This document shows, in pieces, positions 11,554 to 22,847 of a stretch of 64,000 bases of DNA. This DNA comes from Apodospora peruviana. Lineage: Eukaryota; Ascomycota; Sordariomycetes; Sordariales; Lasiosphaeriaceae. Both the position numbers and the translations under genes were made by a program. The notes beneath the pieces were generated by a model. The model was given only the letters and a program-made list of their open reading frames with translations. It had not been told where the DNA came from and made no database searches. Numbering within the stretch: position 1 is the first letter of the stretch; the number at the start of each line of letters is the position of its first letter. Location of the stretch: contig JAUEDM010000002.1 in the NCBI GenBank assembly GCA_033439685.1, forward strand, positions 1,860,001 through 1,924,000, in the 5' to 3' direction.

Positions 11554-13081
11554 ATGTCGGCCCAGATACCTATTGCCGTAAGCTTCAGCTGCCCTGAAAC
11601 GCCCAAGCTCATGGTCTATCAGTTACTAAACTTCGCAGGTTCATGATCGCGTAAGCGAGCGGGCAAAGAAAACGCTGGATGTCGTTGCTCGCTTTGTGGA
11701 GGAAGACTGCATCCCGTAAGATCACACACCATCAATAAACTCATACCAGCGTGTCTAATCTCGTCTGCCGGCAGAGCCGATGCTGTCTTCGAGGCCCAGA
11801 TTGGTGTGGGCGATGAGAGATGGGAACAGCACCCCCAAATACTAGAAGACCTCAAGACCAAGGCTAGGTCTCTGGGCCTCTGGAATATGTTCCTTCCCAG
11901 AGGCCACTACAAGGAATCGCCCGGCTTCACCAACCTCGAGTACGGCCTCATGGCCGAATGGCTGGGCAAGTCCAGACTCGCCTCCGAGGCTGTCAATTGT
12001 GCCGCACCCGACACCGGCAACATGGAGGTGCTTGCCAAGTATGGAAATGAGGCGCAAAAGGCACAATGGTTGAAGCCGTTGATGGACGGTACCATCCGCT
12101 CTGCCTTCCTAATGACCGAGCCACAGGTGGCCTCTTCGGACGCCAGAAATATCGAGATGAAGATTGAGAAGGATGGCAACGACTACCTTCTCAATGGCCA
12201 GGTAAGAAATTCCAGTTGATGATGCTGCACCTTATTCTGACTGTGGCATGTAGAAATGGTGGTCCAGTGGTGCCGGCGATCCGCGCTGCAAGATCTACAT
12301 CGTTATGGGCAAGAGTGATCCTCAGAACAAAGATCCCTACAAGCAACAATCGGTCATCCTGGTGCCTGCGGAAACCAAGGGTATTACCATCCACCGCATG
12401 CTCTCCGTCTATGGTTATGACGATGCCCCTCATGGCCACGGACACATTACCTTCCACAATGTGCGGGTCCCGGCAGGCAATCTGGTGCTCGGGGAGGGCC
12501 GAGGCTTTGAGATTATCCAAGGACGACTTGGCCCTGGACGGATCCATCACTGCATGCGGACAATCGGCGCCGCAGAAAAGGCCTTGGAATGGATGCTGAT
12601 GCGTATCAACGACCCCAAGAAGACGACTTTCGGGAAGCAGTTGCGCGAACATGGCGTGATCCTCGAATGGGTTGCCAAGTCTCGGATCGAAATCGACGCG
12701 GCGCGTCTCGTTGTGCTGAACGCCGCCGTCAAGATGGACGAGCAGGGCCCGAAAGCCTCACTGACAGAGATTGCTGAGGCCAAGGTCCTAGTCCCGCAAA
12801 TGGCTTTGACCGTCATTGACCGAGCTGTCCAGTCTTTTGGTGGTGCCGGCGTCAGTCAAGACACGCCTTTGGCCAACATGTGGGCCCAGATCAGGACCCT
12901 GAGACTGGCCGATGGACCGGACGAGGTGCACCTGCAGCAAATGGGCCGGAATGAGAATAAGCGTGGCAAGGCTGTCGCGGCCAAGATCAATGCGCAGAGG
13001 CTGAAGACAGCTGAGCTGATGAAGCAGTACAAGGCCAAGAAGACGGAAATCGGATCAAACATCAAGAGATCCAAGCTTTGA
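11554..13081 (+). CDS. Acyl-CoA dehydrogenase, predicted peroxisomal
   Basis: CDS join(11554..11577, 11639..11715, 11775..12201, 12254..13081), 451 residues. Exon 1 is only 24 nt (MSAQIPIA). The protein has the acyl-CoA dehydrogenase fold: an N-terminal helical region with LGLWNMFLP, the middle beta domain with AFLMTEPQVASSDARNIE (FAD/substrate contact) and KWWSSGAGDPRCKIYIVMG, and the C-terminal helical domain with QSFGGAGVSQDTPLA and ADGPDEVH. It matches the ACAD10/11-like fungal group, which oxidises acyl-CoA to trans-2-enoyl-CoA with FAD. The last three residues are Ser-Lys-Leu, a perfect type 1 peroxisomal targeting signal, so beta-oxidation in peroxisomes rather than mitochondria is inferred. 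The flanking genes do not suggest an operon-like context. Confidence 0.93.
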
Positions 13082-13730
13082 TGTGTACGCGATCCAAGTA
13101 AGTGTATATAGGTGGAATGAGTTTGGCAATTTGTTAGCAATCATTATTGAATAACATTATCTTGGTGTTTTGTTTTTATTTCTACACCATCTCCATTTTG
13201 AGCACCAACCAGTTCTAGCCTCATGTCCCCTGTTCAGCGGTGTCTTTGACGCATGACGTCCCTGAGTCAAGCGCGTCCTAGCAGCGGGGTACCAGCGTGG
13301 GTGGGTCGCCTAGAACCGAACTCGTTGCCGGGTCGCCGTTGCCTGTTTCGGCAGTCTGTCAACAAATTTTTCTTTCCAAGCAACGGCCGTCGACTCCAAA
13401 CGACTACCTAACAGCCACTGCTCATCCATTCACCTGGCAATTCTGCAACCGATTTTAAGCAAACACCATCCACTCAAATACCGACACATTACGGAACCCC
13501 AGACAAACATTGCTTTCTTTACCTTGCTGCACGCACGCAGAAGCATCCATCATCCGCTCGGCGACCTACATAACCTTCAAGTCTATCCGTTCTGCATCGA
13601 TCAACATCGCATATTGCATCGTGCATCGACATTGCGCCCACATTTAACGACCTTGACCGTTGCCCATAACAACACAACACATACCATCATCGGGTCATTC
13701 CAGATAACTTACCACTACGAACCCAACACA
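13082..13730. other. Intergenic with Spo12-gene 5' flank
   Basis: This stretch holds the 3' flank of the dehydrogenase gene and a long, pyrimidine- and CA-rich leader before the Spo12 ATG. No coding region is supported. Confidence 0.6.
13254..13269. promoter_or_regulatory. Adjacent CRE-like and AP-1/CPC1-like sites
   Basis: TGACGTC (13254-13260) is followed two bases later by TGAGTCA (13263-13269). These are consensus bZIP sites of the CRE and Gcn4/CPC1 types respectively. They lie about 460 bases upstream of the Spo12-family ATG. Function is inferred from sequence alone. Confidence 0.35.
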
Positions 13731-14248
13731 ATGTCTTCCAACGTTCTCGCTACCAAGGACGTGAACACCTCGATGTCGACAGCCGCAGCACCATCAAATA
13801 ACAACATCGTGAAGCCGGACGTTAAGAGCATGGAATACCACCGACAGGTCCTCCAGTCCAAGATGGAGGAGGGAGAGGAGTGCGTCGTCTAACACCCAGC
13901 TACCTTTTCCCTTTCTCTGAGAAAAGATTAAAAGAGACTAACTTGACAAAATAGTTCCAAGTACATCTCCCCATCCGACAACATCATGAGCCCATGCACT
14001 GCCAAGCTCAGTGCCTTTCGCAACAAGCAGGTCGGCAAGTATGTGATTAACCTACCCTATTATTTAACTTCCATCTCTCTAAAGCCACACACCATATACT
14101 GACTTAGTCTGTGCTCTGCTGTTGTAGGGTCAAACCGAAGTCGTTGTTCGCCCAGGCATCGTCTAAGAGGTTCGAGAGCGGCAACAATAACGGTGGCGAC
14201 GGCGGCCTGTTTGGAAGCAAGCCAAAGAGCTTAGCCGACGGCGCATAA
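13731..14248 (+). CDS. SPO12: Spo12-family mitotic exit regulator
   Basis: CDS join(13731..13879, 13955..14038, 14128..14248), 117 residues. The middle exon encodes SKYISPSDNIMSPCTAKLSAF, the diagnostic Spo12 box (SPSDxIxSPC), and the last exon gives KVKPKSLFAQ and a Gly/Asn-rich tail. In yeasts Spo12 is a small nuclear/nucleolar protein of the FEAR network that helps release Cdc14 phosphatase in anaphase and is phosphorylated in the motif. The N-terminal exon is low-complexity Ser/Thr/Asn-rich apart from MEYHRQVLQSKMEEGE, also typical of the family. No exon exceeds 150 nt, so the gene is easily missed. It converges with the DRG1 gene downstream. Confidence 0.9.
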
Positions 14249-14660
14249 AAAAACAAAACGACCTTTGTTTATTTCTTTTCTACTTCTTTTGTTTCATATT
14301 TCGACAGGGTCATCGACCCGGTTTTCTCCCCTTGTCATGGGACTTGGGTGGGCTAAACACAGTGGTTGTTGACTATCTACCTTTGTTGATTATCGGGGAA
14401 CATTTGGTCTACTACGAGAAGGGGCTCATTTTCGGCGTTTCTTTTTTGCTTTTCTTTCGGGAATTGTTGTTCACTCAATTTTATTCTGGGAAGATACTTG
14501 GGCCAGAAGACGGGGATATACCTACCTTACGTAGCTATGGGTTTATTATGACGGATTATGATGACAACAAGGACAAAGATTAACATGACTCCTCATGGGC
14601 ACAACATATCTGACCGAGTGTTTGTGGATATGTTTCTTTCATCGCTAAAATGAACATCGT
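14249..14660. other. Convergent 3' flanks
   Basis: T-rich 3' flanks of the Spo12 and DRG1 genes. A 83-codon frame at 14332-14583 has no recognisable features. Confidence 0.6.
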
Positions 14661-16117
14661 CTAGGCTTTCCATCCGCTGACTATGTATACCACATCCTCG
14701 TCCGCAACAGGATGCGACAGTCCCACCCTCTGGGGGATATGCCGCGCGCTGGCACCCCACACAAGCGCGTACTTGAACGTCTCCTTCAGCGTCCTGTGGA
14801 TGCGGTCACAGACGTCCTCGATCGTGCTGTTGCTCCTCACAATCAAAGCCTCGCTGAAGTCCGGGTCGTTACCCTTGCGTTTGGTGTATATGCGCACGAG
14901 ATTGAGCTCCTTCCAGCAGCGGTCGATGACGTCCTGGATGCCGAGGTCGAGCTCGCAGCTCATGACAACGGTCTGGGGCTCGCGCGCGAGCGAATCCAGA
15001 AAGTCGAGTGAGACGCTGTCGATCTTGTTGTAAACGTAGAGGCACTTGATGTACTTGCGGTGGTCCTTCATGATGACGTCGATGAAGTCGTCGACGGTAA
15101 CGTTCTCGTCGCGAACCAGAACCTCGCAGTTGAGGATCTTGTAGTCGCGCAGGATGTTGTAGATCATCTTCTCGTCGATGTTCTTTGGTGGGGATTGGAA
15201 GGTGATCTTCATGCCACCGGCCTTTTTGGGTTTCAGGTAGATATTTCTGTGGATGACGTTAGAAAGGTGAATGGGATGAGAAAAAAGCACATCACAAAAA
15301 GAGGGCGAGTTGGTGTTTTACTTACGGTGGTTCGCGGTTGAGGCGAATGCCGACAGCCTCAAGTTCAGCTTCTAGCAGGGCTCTCTGCTCGGCCTTTTTC
15401 GTGGCGTCCAGGACCATGAGGATCAGGTCGCTGGTCTTGGCGGCGGATATTACTTGACGTCCTCTACCCTTGCCCTCGGCGGCGCCTTCGATGATACCGG
15501 GCAGATCGAGCAGCTGGATCTCGGCTCCGCCATACTCGAGAACGCCGGGGATGGCAGTGAGGGTGGTGAAGGAGTAGGATGCGACTTCTGACTTTGTTTT
15601 GGTGACTTTGGATAAAAAGGTTGATTTTCCCACGGACGGGAAGCCTACTAATGCGATTCGCGCATCGCCACTCTTGCTCACATCGAAGCCGGAGCCACCT
15701 CCGCCACTTGATCCTCCCACGGGCTCTAGGAGCTGGGCGCGAAGTCGTGCGAGTTTTCTGGTGGTGAGCGTCGTCAGTATTGGGATATTTAAGACCAGAC
15801 TGTTGACACTCACTTACCCTTTTAGAAGACCCAAATGATACTCTGAGGTGAAGATTGTCAATACAGAATATTCATTGCACTCTCATCCGCTCTGGTCACG
15901 GTATTTCGATATTGAAAGCTCATACCAGTTGCCTTATTTTCTAAGAGAAGGAGTAAGTTAGCAAGAGTGAGTCACTACTATGTGCTGGTCGGCCTACTTT
16001 GGGTCTTTCTCATCTCCTCCTCGATGCTATAATTCCAGCTGTCAACCAAGGCCAGGTATTGTCGATGATTAAACTAATATAGACTCACTCCTTGATCTTG
16101 TCTGTAATGTTCACCAT
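14661..16117 (-). CDS. RBG1: DRG1/Rbg1 developmentally regulated GTP-binding protein
   Basis: CDS complement(join(14661..15246, 15326..15757, 15818..15842, 15926..15940, 15998..16026, 16089..16117)), 371 residues, against about 367-369 in human DRG1 and yeast Rbg1. Five introns fall mostly in the first 100 nt of coding sequence, leaving exons of 29, 29, 15 and 25 nt that together encode the N-terminal helical region MVNITDKIKDIEEEMRKTQ and NKATEYHLGLLKGK. The GTPase domain carries G1 GFPSVGKS, the conserved SYSFTTLTAIPG (G2), DLPGIIEGAAEGKGRG (G3) and YNKID (G4). A TGS domain forms the C-terminus, ending VVYIVSGWKA. The family binds ribosomes with a DFRP partner and supports translation elongation. 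All exon phases agree. Confidence 0.95.
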
Positions 16118-16652
16118 TTTGAGGCGTTGAGGGAATCCTGCCCAGGTATCTCCTAGAAACAAAAAAAAAATATGATATGCAGTGCTGCTGTGTGAGGCGA
16201 TACCAACAGAAAATACGACTGTCAAAAGGCTTATTGATCTTTCAAGTTTCTACCAACATTGAACACCCGACATCTACCAAGTCAGCCATGGACACCCCAC
16301 CTTTCTGCGTGGCAGAATTCTGAGGGGCAGAAGTGCGGGAGGCGGAGTGATTCTCACCGCTTTTCAGCCGGCCCCACTGGCTACCCCAAGGCTGGCAGCC
16401 CCCGGCTCCCAGGCTCCCAGCTGGCTGTAAGCCTGCAAGGCGCCTTGCAGGTGGACCCAGTCCGTCCATCACCAGCTTGCACCATGCAGCAGATTTCCCA
16501 CAACGCCACGGCCTGCGTCTTCAATCGCGACTGTATGTGCTCAGAAAACTGGCACATCGCTACACAACAAACTTCCACCAACCAAGCTCAACCTCACAAT
16601 CTACGACGCAACGATTCTTTCGCGACCAGTACCCAACAGCTACCGATTTACC
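16118..16652. other. Divergent DRG1/CWC2 promoter region
   Basis: A 535-base region separates two divergent start codons. It contains a GC-rich block (16320-16480) with repeated CCCAGG/CTGGC words. I see no gene. Confidence 0.55.
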
Positions 16653-18020
16653 ATGGCGGACGTTGAAACGATTCCAGAGGCCGCGGTCCTCACGCCTCCC
16701 GAAGACATGCAAAACACTTCCCACGACCTCGCGCTCACGACGACTAGCAACGAGGTGGCGCCGCCAACAGAGAAGAAAGTTAAGAAGATTATACGCAGAA
16801 AAAAGAGGCCGGCACGACCGCAAGTCGATCCAGCGTACATCAAGTCGGAGCCGCCGCCGCAGACCGGCACGACCTTCAACATCTGGTACAACAAGTGGTC
16901 AGGGGGCGATCGAGAGGACTCCGCCACATCGCAAACTGCTGCGAAGGGACGCTGTAATGTTGTGCGGGACTCCGGGTACACTCGAGCCGACGGCCACCCC
17001 GGATCTTACTTCTGTTTGTTTTTCGCCAGGGGAATCTGCCCCAAGGGCCAGGATTGCGACTACTTGCACCGACTACCTGGAATTCACGACATCTTCCAGC
17101 CAAACGTCGACTGTTTTGGCCGAGATCGACATTCGGATTACAGGTATGTTTTCTTCATACACATGAATTTGGACTTTTTGGGGAGTTAGTTGTGTTGACA
17201 CTCCCTTTTTCTACAAAAACAGAGATGATATGGGAGGAGTAGGAACGTTCTCTCGCCAGAATCGTACGATATACGTTGGGAGGATTCACGTGCAAGACGA
17301 CATTGAGGAGGTTGTTGCGCGCCACTTCGCGGAATGGGGACAGATCGAGCGGATTAGGGTGCTGAATACGCGAGGTGTTGCGTTCATTACGTACACAAAC
17401 GAGGTTTGTTTCTCATTGAAAAGGTTTTCTCGAGGGTCACTGAGAACTAACATCTGTTCTAGGCCAATGCTCAATTTGCAAAAGAAGCTATGGCTCACCA
17501 GAGCTTGGAACATGACGAAGTACTCAACGTGCGCTGGGCAACCGAGGATCCTAACCCAATGGCGAAGAAACGCGAGGCGAGACGCATCGAAGAGCAGGCC
17601 GCCGAAGCCATTCGGCGAGCTCTACCCGCGGAGTTTGTGGCCGAGATAGAGGGTAAGGACCCCGAGGCGCGCAAGAGACGGAAGATCGAAAGCAGCTATG
17701 GTCTCGAAGGGTACGAAGCACCAGACGAGGTGCACTTCGCACGGGGTAAGAACGCCGTCAACCCCAGAGGTCGGGAAGGCTTCGAGCTAGAGGACCAGCA
17801 GCGGCTGGTGCTTGAGGTGGGTGATGGCGGAGGAGGGTATTACGAAAACGCAGGACAACAAGCCCAGCTGCGGATCGAGCCACCACCGGAAAGGGACGAC
17901 GGTATCCTCTCGAGCCGCACGTTAGCGACCTTGCAGGCTTCTCGCGTGGCGGTTGCGTCGAGACCGCAGCCTGCAGCGCCGGCTGGGCCGTTGGTGGCTT
18001 ATGATAGCGATAGTGATTAG
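16653..18020 (+). CDS. CWC2: Pre-mRNA splicing factor Cwc2
   Basis: CDS join(16653..17143, 17223..17403, 17463..18020), 409 residues. After a basic N-terminal stretch (KKIIRRKKRPARPQ) comes the Torus region with FNIWYNKWSGGDRED, then a CCCH zinc finger YFCLFFARGICPKGQDCDYLH (C-x7-C-x5-C-x3-H, about 121-142). An RRM follows with RTIYVGRIHV (RNP2) and RGVAFITY (RNP1). This is the Cwc2/Cwf2/RBM22 architecture, an RNA-contacting subunit of the Prp19-associated complex near the U6 snRNA in the catalytic spliceosome. The C-terminal third is low-complexity and ends YDSDSD. The gene is divergent from DRG1 and convergent with UreF, only 181 bases away. Confidence 0.95.
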
Positions 18021-18201
18021 GACAAGGAACAGCTTATATGAAAAGTGGTTAGGTCAGACCTTGGTTCCTCCACCAGCCTGTATGAGTACTTTGCCTGATG
18101 TTTGAGGCAGCCTTTGATACCAGAGATATTCAATGAACGGGAGACTGAATGTCACGCTGGCTGGCTAATTGAAATCTGATCGGTAAACGAACAGAATGAA
18201 T

Positions 18202-19352
18202 TCAACTGTTGAAGATTCTAGAGTACAAAACCTCGTGCCTCCCAAACCAGAGATCCATAACCGGCACGCTCTGCCCGGCCTCCTCAATAGGTGTGTCCCA
18301 TTCCCGCTCGATCATGGCCGCGATCAGCGCCTGCACCTGTTCGCCGGCGAGCGTCTTTTGCGCCTGGTAGGGGCCGAACATGCCCGCCCTGACGGCGGCG
18401 GACACCAGCGCTTTCACGTGGCCCAGCATGAACACATAGGCGGTCTGCTCGAGGCTGAGACCCACCAGGTGGCTGATTACCCCGAACAGAGGGGCCAGGT
18501 GGGCTGATACTTGCGCCGGGAGCTCATCGCTGCTGCTGGACTGGGCGCCGCGAAGTTGTGCGGTGAAGGACTTTAGGAGTAAAGAAGATGGTGATGAGGA
18601 GAGGGATGAGGAGAACGCCCTGTCCCAGATGGAGAGGAGTGCGCGGCCTTGGGCGACGGAGGCGCGGCGTCCGACCGTGCAGATTATTGTTGCGTCCAGG
18701 GTGTCGTCGAGTTCGGGTAAGCGGGCCGGGGAGCGGTGGGCTGCTAGGAGGAAGGGGAGCGTGGTTGAGGCGTATGACGAGAGGGATAGGGGGAGGAAGG
18801 CGGAGAAGGAGGATGAGGATGGGGGTTTGTTGTGCGCGAGGTAGGACTCGAGACCACTGCTGAAAGCGAATGAGCCGAGGGGTAGCGCCGAGTCGGAGAG
18901 CAGCAGGAAGAAGTGGTTGGCGGGTGATTTTATGGAACTGGATGAGGTTGGTGAGGCTATAATAAGAGTTGTGTTAGTTTAAGGTCATGTCATGTTTTCT
19001 ACGATAGGGGTCGATATAAAGGAGTGGAAGGTGGTCTGAAAAAGTCAGTGAGAGGTGAAGAGGGATATAAATAGGGGCTGGTGTTGAGTAGGGGAGAGAT
19101 AGTTGGGTCAACTGGCAACGACTGGGTTGTGGTAAAGTAATGCATTATCGTTCCATTGTCTTCCCAATTACACTCACAAGACGTTGTCCGACCTTTGATT
19201 TCTCCTTCTTGTCGTTCACCATCAGTGAGTGACGATGTCCTCCGTCTCGCCTTGGCTTTCGCTTTGGCTATCGCGAGCGAACGCTCCAGGTCGGCAATCT
19301 CGCTTGCCAAGGCTTCATCTTGGTCAGGCACTGTCTCATCAGGCGACAACAT
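18202..19352 (-). CDS. ureF: Urease accessory protein UreF
   Basis: CDS complement(join(18202..18956, 19178..19352)), 309 residues. Exon 2 carries the family core: NHFFLLLSDSALPLGSFAFS and GLESYL, RAxSVAQGRALLSIWDRAF, and the C-terminal LGHVKALVSAAVRAGMFGPY followed by QAQKTLAG, the UreF signature. UreF is the nickel-insertion chaperone that acts with UreD and UreG to activate urease, as a GTPase-activating or fidelity factor. Exon 1 encodes an acidic helix and an AKAKAKARRR basic run. The intron is long for this genome (221 nt, donor GTGAGT, acceptor TTATAG); exon 2 is certain, exon 1 less so. No urease gene is nearby. Confidence 0.87.
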
Positions 19353-19825
19353 GGTTTATTGTATTATCATTATAAGACTGTCCTTGGATAAAAATCATCC
19401 GAGTAAGAGGAGGTGAGTGAGGTGAGGTGCATGCATGCAACTCGATAACGAGCAAGGTGGTCGGTCCCTGGAGGACAAGCGGGGCGGGCTGAATACCAGG
19501 TAGCGACTTACCTATCGGTTCAACATCGTGCATCCATACAGTATACATAATATTAACATTCATACAACTTGATCGTTCACCTCCACCAACCCCCTGTCCA
19601 TATCAACAGCACCAAAAGTAAACCAAACAACCTTTACCCAGCGATGCTATAATAATACGCATTCCCAAACACCACGCCAATGCTCCATCCGGTGAAATCC
19701 AACTGCAATACCCAGCGGACCGTTAATACCCAATCCTCGTCCCAATTGAAAAACACAAACACGGAAATGGCTTCTCAAAGCAAACATTATGCCTTCTCAG
19801 GGCCTGGCCCTTTTGATGACTCTCC
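19353..19825. other. Intergenic
   Basis: About 470 bases between the UreF start and the Cut12 stop. I see no gene or repeat beyond low-complexity AC-rich sequence near 19600-19680. Confidence 0.6.
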
Positions 19826-22148
19826 CTAATAAGGCCGCTCGTTCTCTTTATCACGGCCAACTTGCTGCTGCTCCCTCTCCCTATGCTCCCTCTGGACCCT
19901 CTTGCGTTGGAGTCTCGCAATCGCAGCCGCTCGCCGATCAGCCGGCAGCACCGACCTTGAGGTGTTCGCGACGCTCCACACGGCACTATTGTGTGTCGAC
20001 GTCATCGTCGTCGTCTCGGGACCTCCAAGTCGAGCAAAATTGTCCTCGACCAGGTCGATCTGTGGCCGCTCTTCGTTATCCACTGGCGGCCGAGACCGAG
20101 TCACAGCCGTCGACCGCTTCGATGGCTGCTCTATAGGTGCAGACTTGCCACTAACCCTAGTCGTCGCGTACTCTTTGTCCAGACTATCCTCAAGAATTCC
20201 CCTTACCTCATGATTCCTCGCAGATGTGGTGGTCCGGGACGACGTCCTGACACTAACAGGATGCGATAATGCTGCCTCCTCTTGCCTGGGTACATGCGCA
20301 GAAACTCCACTAGAAACTGAACTACGGCTGTCCTGCAGATTCCCGCGCTCGCTGAGCACCGCAGAGTTCCGCTTGCACCCCATCTCAGCCTCGATTTTCT
20401 CGCGGAAAGTGCGAGACGACACGAGAGCCTCGTCGTCGTTGTAACTATTGCGCTTGTAACTGTCCGTGCTTGCTCTCGCCCTCTGCTGCTTGGTCGCCGT
20501 CGTTCTCCTGGCAGAGGATGTAGGCGCGAGCAACCCCTTTTCCACACTCGCTTGCCTGAGGTCGTTGAGCTCGTTTAGCAACTGGGTGCTCTCTTCCTCC
20601 GCGTTCTGGAGAAACTTCAGCGCCGACTCCCGGTTTTCGGACTTAAGCTTTTCGGGACCGGTTTTGAGTTTTGCCTCGAGGTTCTTTGCCCGGGCCGTCC
20701 ATCTCGATCCGGCGGCTCCGGTACGCAGCGTTGCGATCTCATCTTGAAGTTCGGATATCGTTGCGTTCTTCTTCTGCAGGACTTGGTTTGCTTCTGTGTA
20801 GCGAGCTTTGGCGTCCTCCTTAAGTTTGTCATAGTCGCTCCGGAACCTCTTGAGTTCGCGGTCCTTGGAAAGAGCCTCCCCTCGAGATTCCTCCAGCTTC
20901 TTTTCTAGATCCTTAATCTTCGAGGCATCCTGAGACAGATCTCCGGAAAGTTTCCGGTTCTCTTCGACAAGCTTGCTCGCGCGCTGCTCAGCAAATTTGA
21001 GCTTCGACTTCAACCGATCACGTTCTTCTCGGAGCTTGTCTAACTCCCTGGCCTGCGATCTCGCCTTCCTGAGTTCCCGCTGGGTTTCCACAAGGGCCTT
21101 GTGTGTTCGAGGAGATGCAATCCGACGCTGTCTGGGCTCCTTATCTTCGCGCTCTTCATCACCAACGTGCAGGAGAGATTCCAATTCCTCCACTTGCTTT
21201 CTATAGTCCAGAGCCAGGGCAGTTTGTTTGGTAAGTTCCTCCATCATCAGGTTGGTGTCGGATTCCGCAGCCCCCTTCTTGGTCTTTAACGCAACTTGGC
21301 GGCCCAATTCAGCGACCTTGTTCTCCATCAGCTTCACTCTCTCCTGCTCCTGCTTCAGCTTCTCATTCAGGTCGAGGGCCTCGGCATCCTTTTTTTTCGC
21401 GTAAGACTTGGCGAGCTGCTTGTACTTGACAAGTTTCTCCATCTCCGCCTTCGCGTCAGCATGGTAGGTCTCGAAGTAGGACTTCCAGTATTTGCCCGAG
21501 CGCGAGTGCGGCTCATTCAAGTCGACCGTAACATCGCCGTCGCGGTCAGACTCATCGTCGAATTCCTCCCACGCGTCTTCGGTGTCTTTTACTGCGCCAC
21601 CGAAGTCCTTAGCATCCGAACCAGCCGATCTGGGCTTGTTTGTCCGCGAGTTTTCCATGGTTTCGGTCAGCCTCGTCTTTGCCCGTGGCGGGGGTAGTTC
21701 TTCGCCCTTGGCAACCCAAGGGCTAGGAAACTTGCCCGGGCATTCGTCGGGCAGTCCGCTGGTGCTGGTCGGCTGTACCGCTGCTGCACCCTTCTTTACG
21801 TCGTGGCCAAAAGAGACGCGTTTTCGACGTGTCGTACCGGTCCCCGGTGTCAGTAGAATACCGTTTGGTTTGACTGGTGATCTATCGTTCGCCGGAGGTG
21901 CTTTGACGTTTCCCGTCGCGCGCGGCTGCTCGCTGGCTCGTGGGGCCGGGGTTCCAAACAAGGCGGTTTTCAAAGCTCGAACAGCAAATACCGGTGCAGG
22001 AGTGTCAGGTCCCTCAATTTGGGTATCATCTGGATGGGTAATTAGTCTGAGCGAAAATCGCGATATGAGTAGTTGTGCGGGTTTTCCCACCATGTCCAGG
22101 CGCGTCTCGTGCGCCATCCGAGTTGCGCTTCAGCGCCCAGCTCAGCAT
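19826..22148 (-). CDS. cut12: Spindle pole body-associated protein Cut12
   Basis: CDS complement(join(19826..22029, 22091..22148)), 753 residues. The conserved N-terminal block DDTQIEGPDTPAPVFAVRAL is followed by KTALFGTP, and further on come GILLTPGTGTTRRKRVSFG and GLPDECPGKFPSPW, the diagnostic elements of the Cut12 family. Residues about 200-560 form long coiled coils, consistent with a structural spindle-pole scaffold. In fission yeast Cut12 links the pole to Plo1/Cdc25 control of mitotic commitment. The true start is in a 58-nt first exon (MLSWALKRNSDGARDAPGH); a frame beginning MAHETRLD runs through the intron and is misleading. The tail is Arg/Gln-rich. The gene is divergent from GCN2. 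Confidence 0.92.
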
Positions 22149-22500
22149 TTTGCTTGATTAACGTGTGGCAATTTAAGTATGGGCTGTATCATTGATGGAC
22201 ATAGCCTGAAATATGTATACGGTGAGGTGGTTGTTTTGTACGCGCCGTCATCAGGGTTCGTGTGTTTAGAGTTGGAGGTTTCTTTGTTTACTATCGTCGT
22301 CCAGAAGCGGTCTCCAGTGGATTGGCCGCAGTCCTGGCGCAACCTGAACTTTTTTAGTGGAAGGGGGGTTCAGTCACTTCAGTGAAAGCCTGTGGGGCAA
22401 GCCGGGGTGCACCGTGCTCCCAGCTCCATCAGCTCCACTGTTCCCGTCCCGCCAGCTCAGTGGATCCAGAGGTCGGCACCCGGCCGGCCCAGCTGACCGG

Positions 22501-22803
22501 ATGGAGACTTCAGTCCACACAGAACTACCCCGCCATTGTGATCAGCAATTTCTCAGTCTGTTTCGACTCACGCAGCTCCTCCACTCACTTCACCGTCCAG
22601 CACTCCATCCTCACCTTCGCTTTCGACACCGTAACTCTTTCTATCGTAACCCCCCTATCCCTTTTGTGAACGACCCTTGTTTTAACGATGGTCTCCTATC
22701 AGTGAGGTCTCGCAGCCAGTTCTGGCTGTCATCTTACTCTCAGATCATCGCCGTGGCCCTTCATCCCATGAACATCAAACAGATCCACACCGAGAGTCGC
22801 TGA
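22501..22803 (+). other. Upstream open reading frame before GCN2
   Basis: An ATG at 22501 opens a 100-codon frame (METSVHTELPRHCDQQ...) that stops at 22803, 44 bases before the GCN2 ATG. It is in a different frame from GCN2 and has no domain signature. If transcription starts upstream it would act as a long uORF; if it starts later, or a leader intron removes it, it is irrelevant. Confidence 0.3.
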
Positions 22804-22822
22804 TTATATACCATTGCTCTGT

Positions 22823-22844
22823 TCAGCTCAGCTCAGCTCAGCTC
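22823..22844. repeat. CAGCT pentanucleotide array
   Basis: Four near-perfect tandem copies of CAGCT end three bases before the GCN2 start ATG, in the presumed 5' leader. Confidence 0.8.
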
Positions 22845-22847
22845 GCC

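Larger units (their letters stand above)
22149..22847. promoter_or_regulatory. Divergent Cut12/GCN2 promoter region
   Basis: A 699-base intergenic region drives two divergent genes. The GCN2 side contains a GC-rich block (22390-22500), an upstream ATG reading frame (22501-22803) and a CAGCT pentamer array immediately before the GCN2 ATG. Confidence 0.5.

Noticed and set aside
16320..16480. GC-rich block with CCAGG/CTGGC words as a possible mobile element end
   Set aside because: No terminal inverted repeats, target duplication or coding capacity; it looks like promoter-proximal GC-rich sequence.
22019..22117. Alternative Cut12 start MAHETRLDMVG
   Set aside because: It reads through a 61-base intron; the spliced 58-nt exon starting at 22148 gives the conserved family N-terminus in phase.
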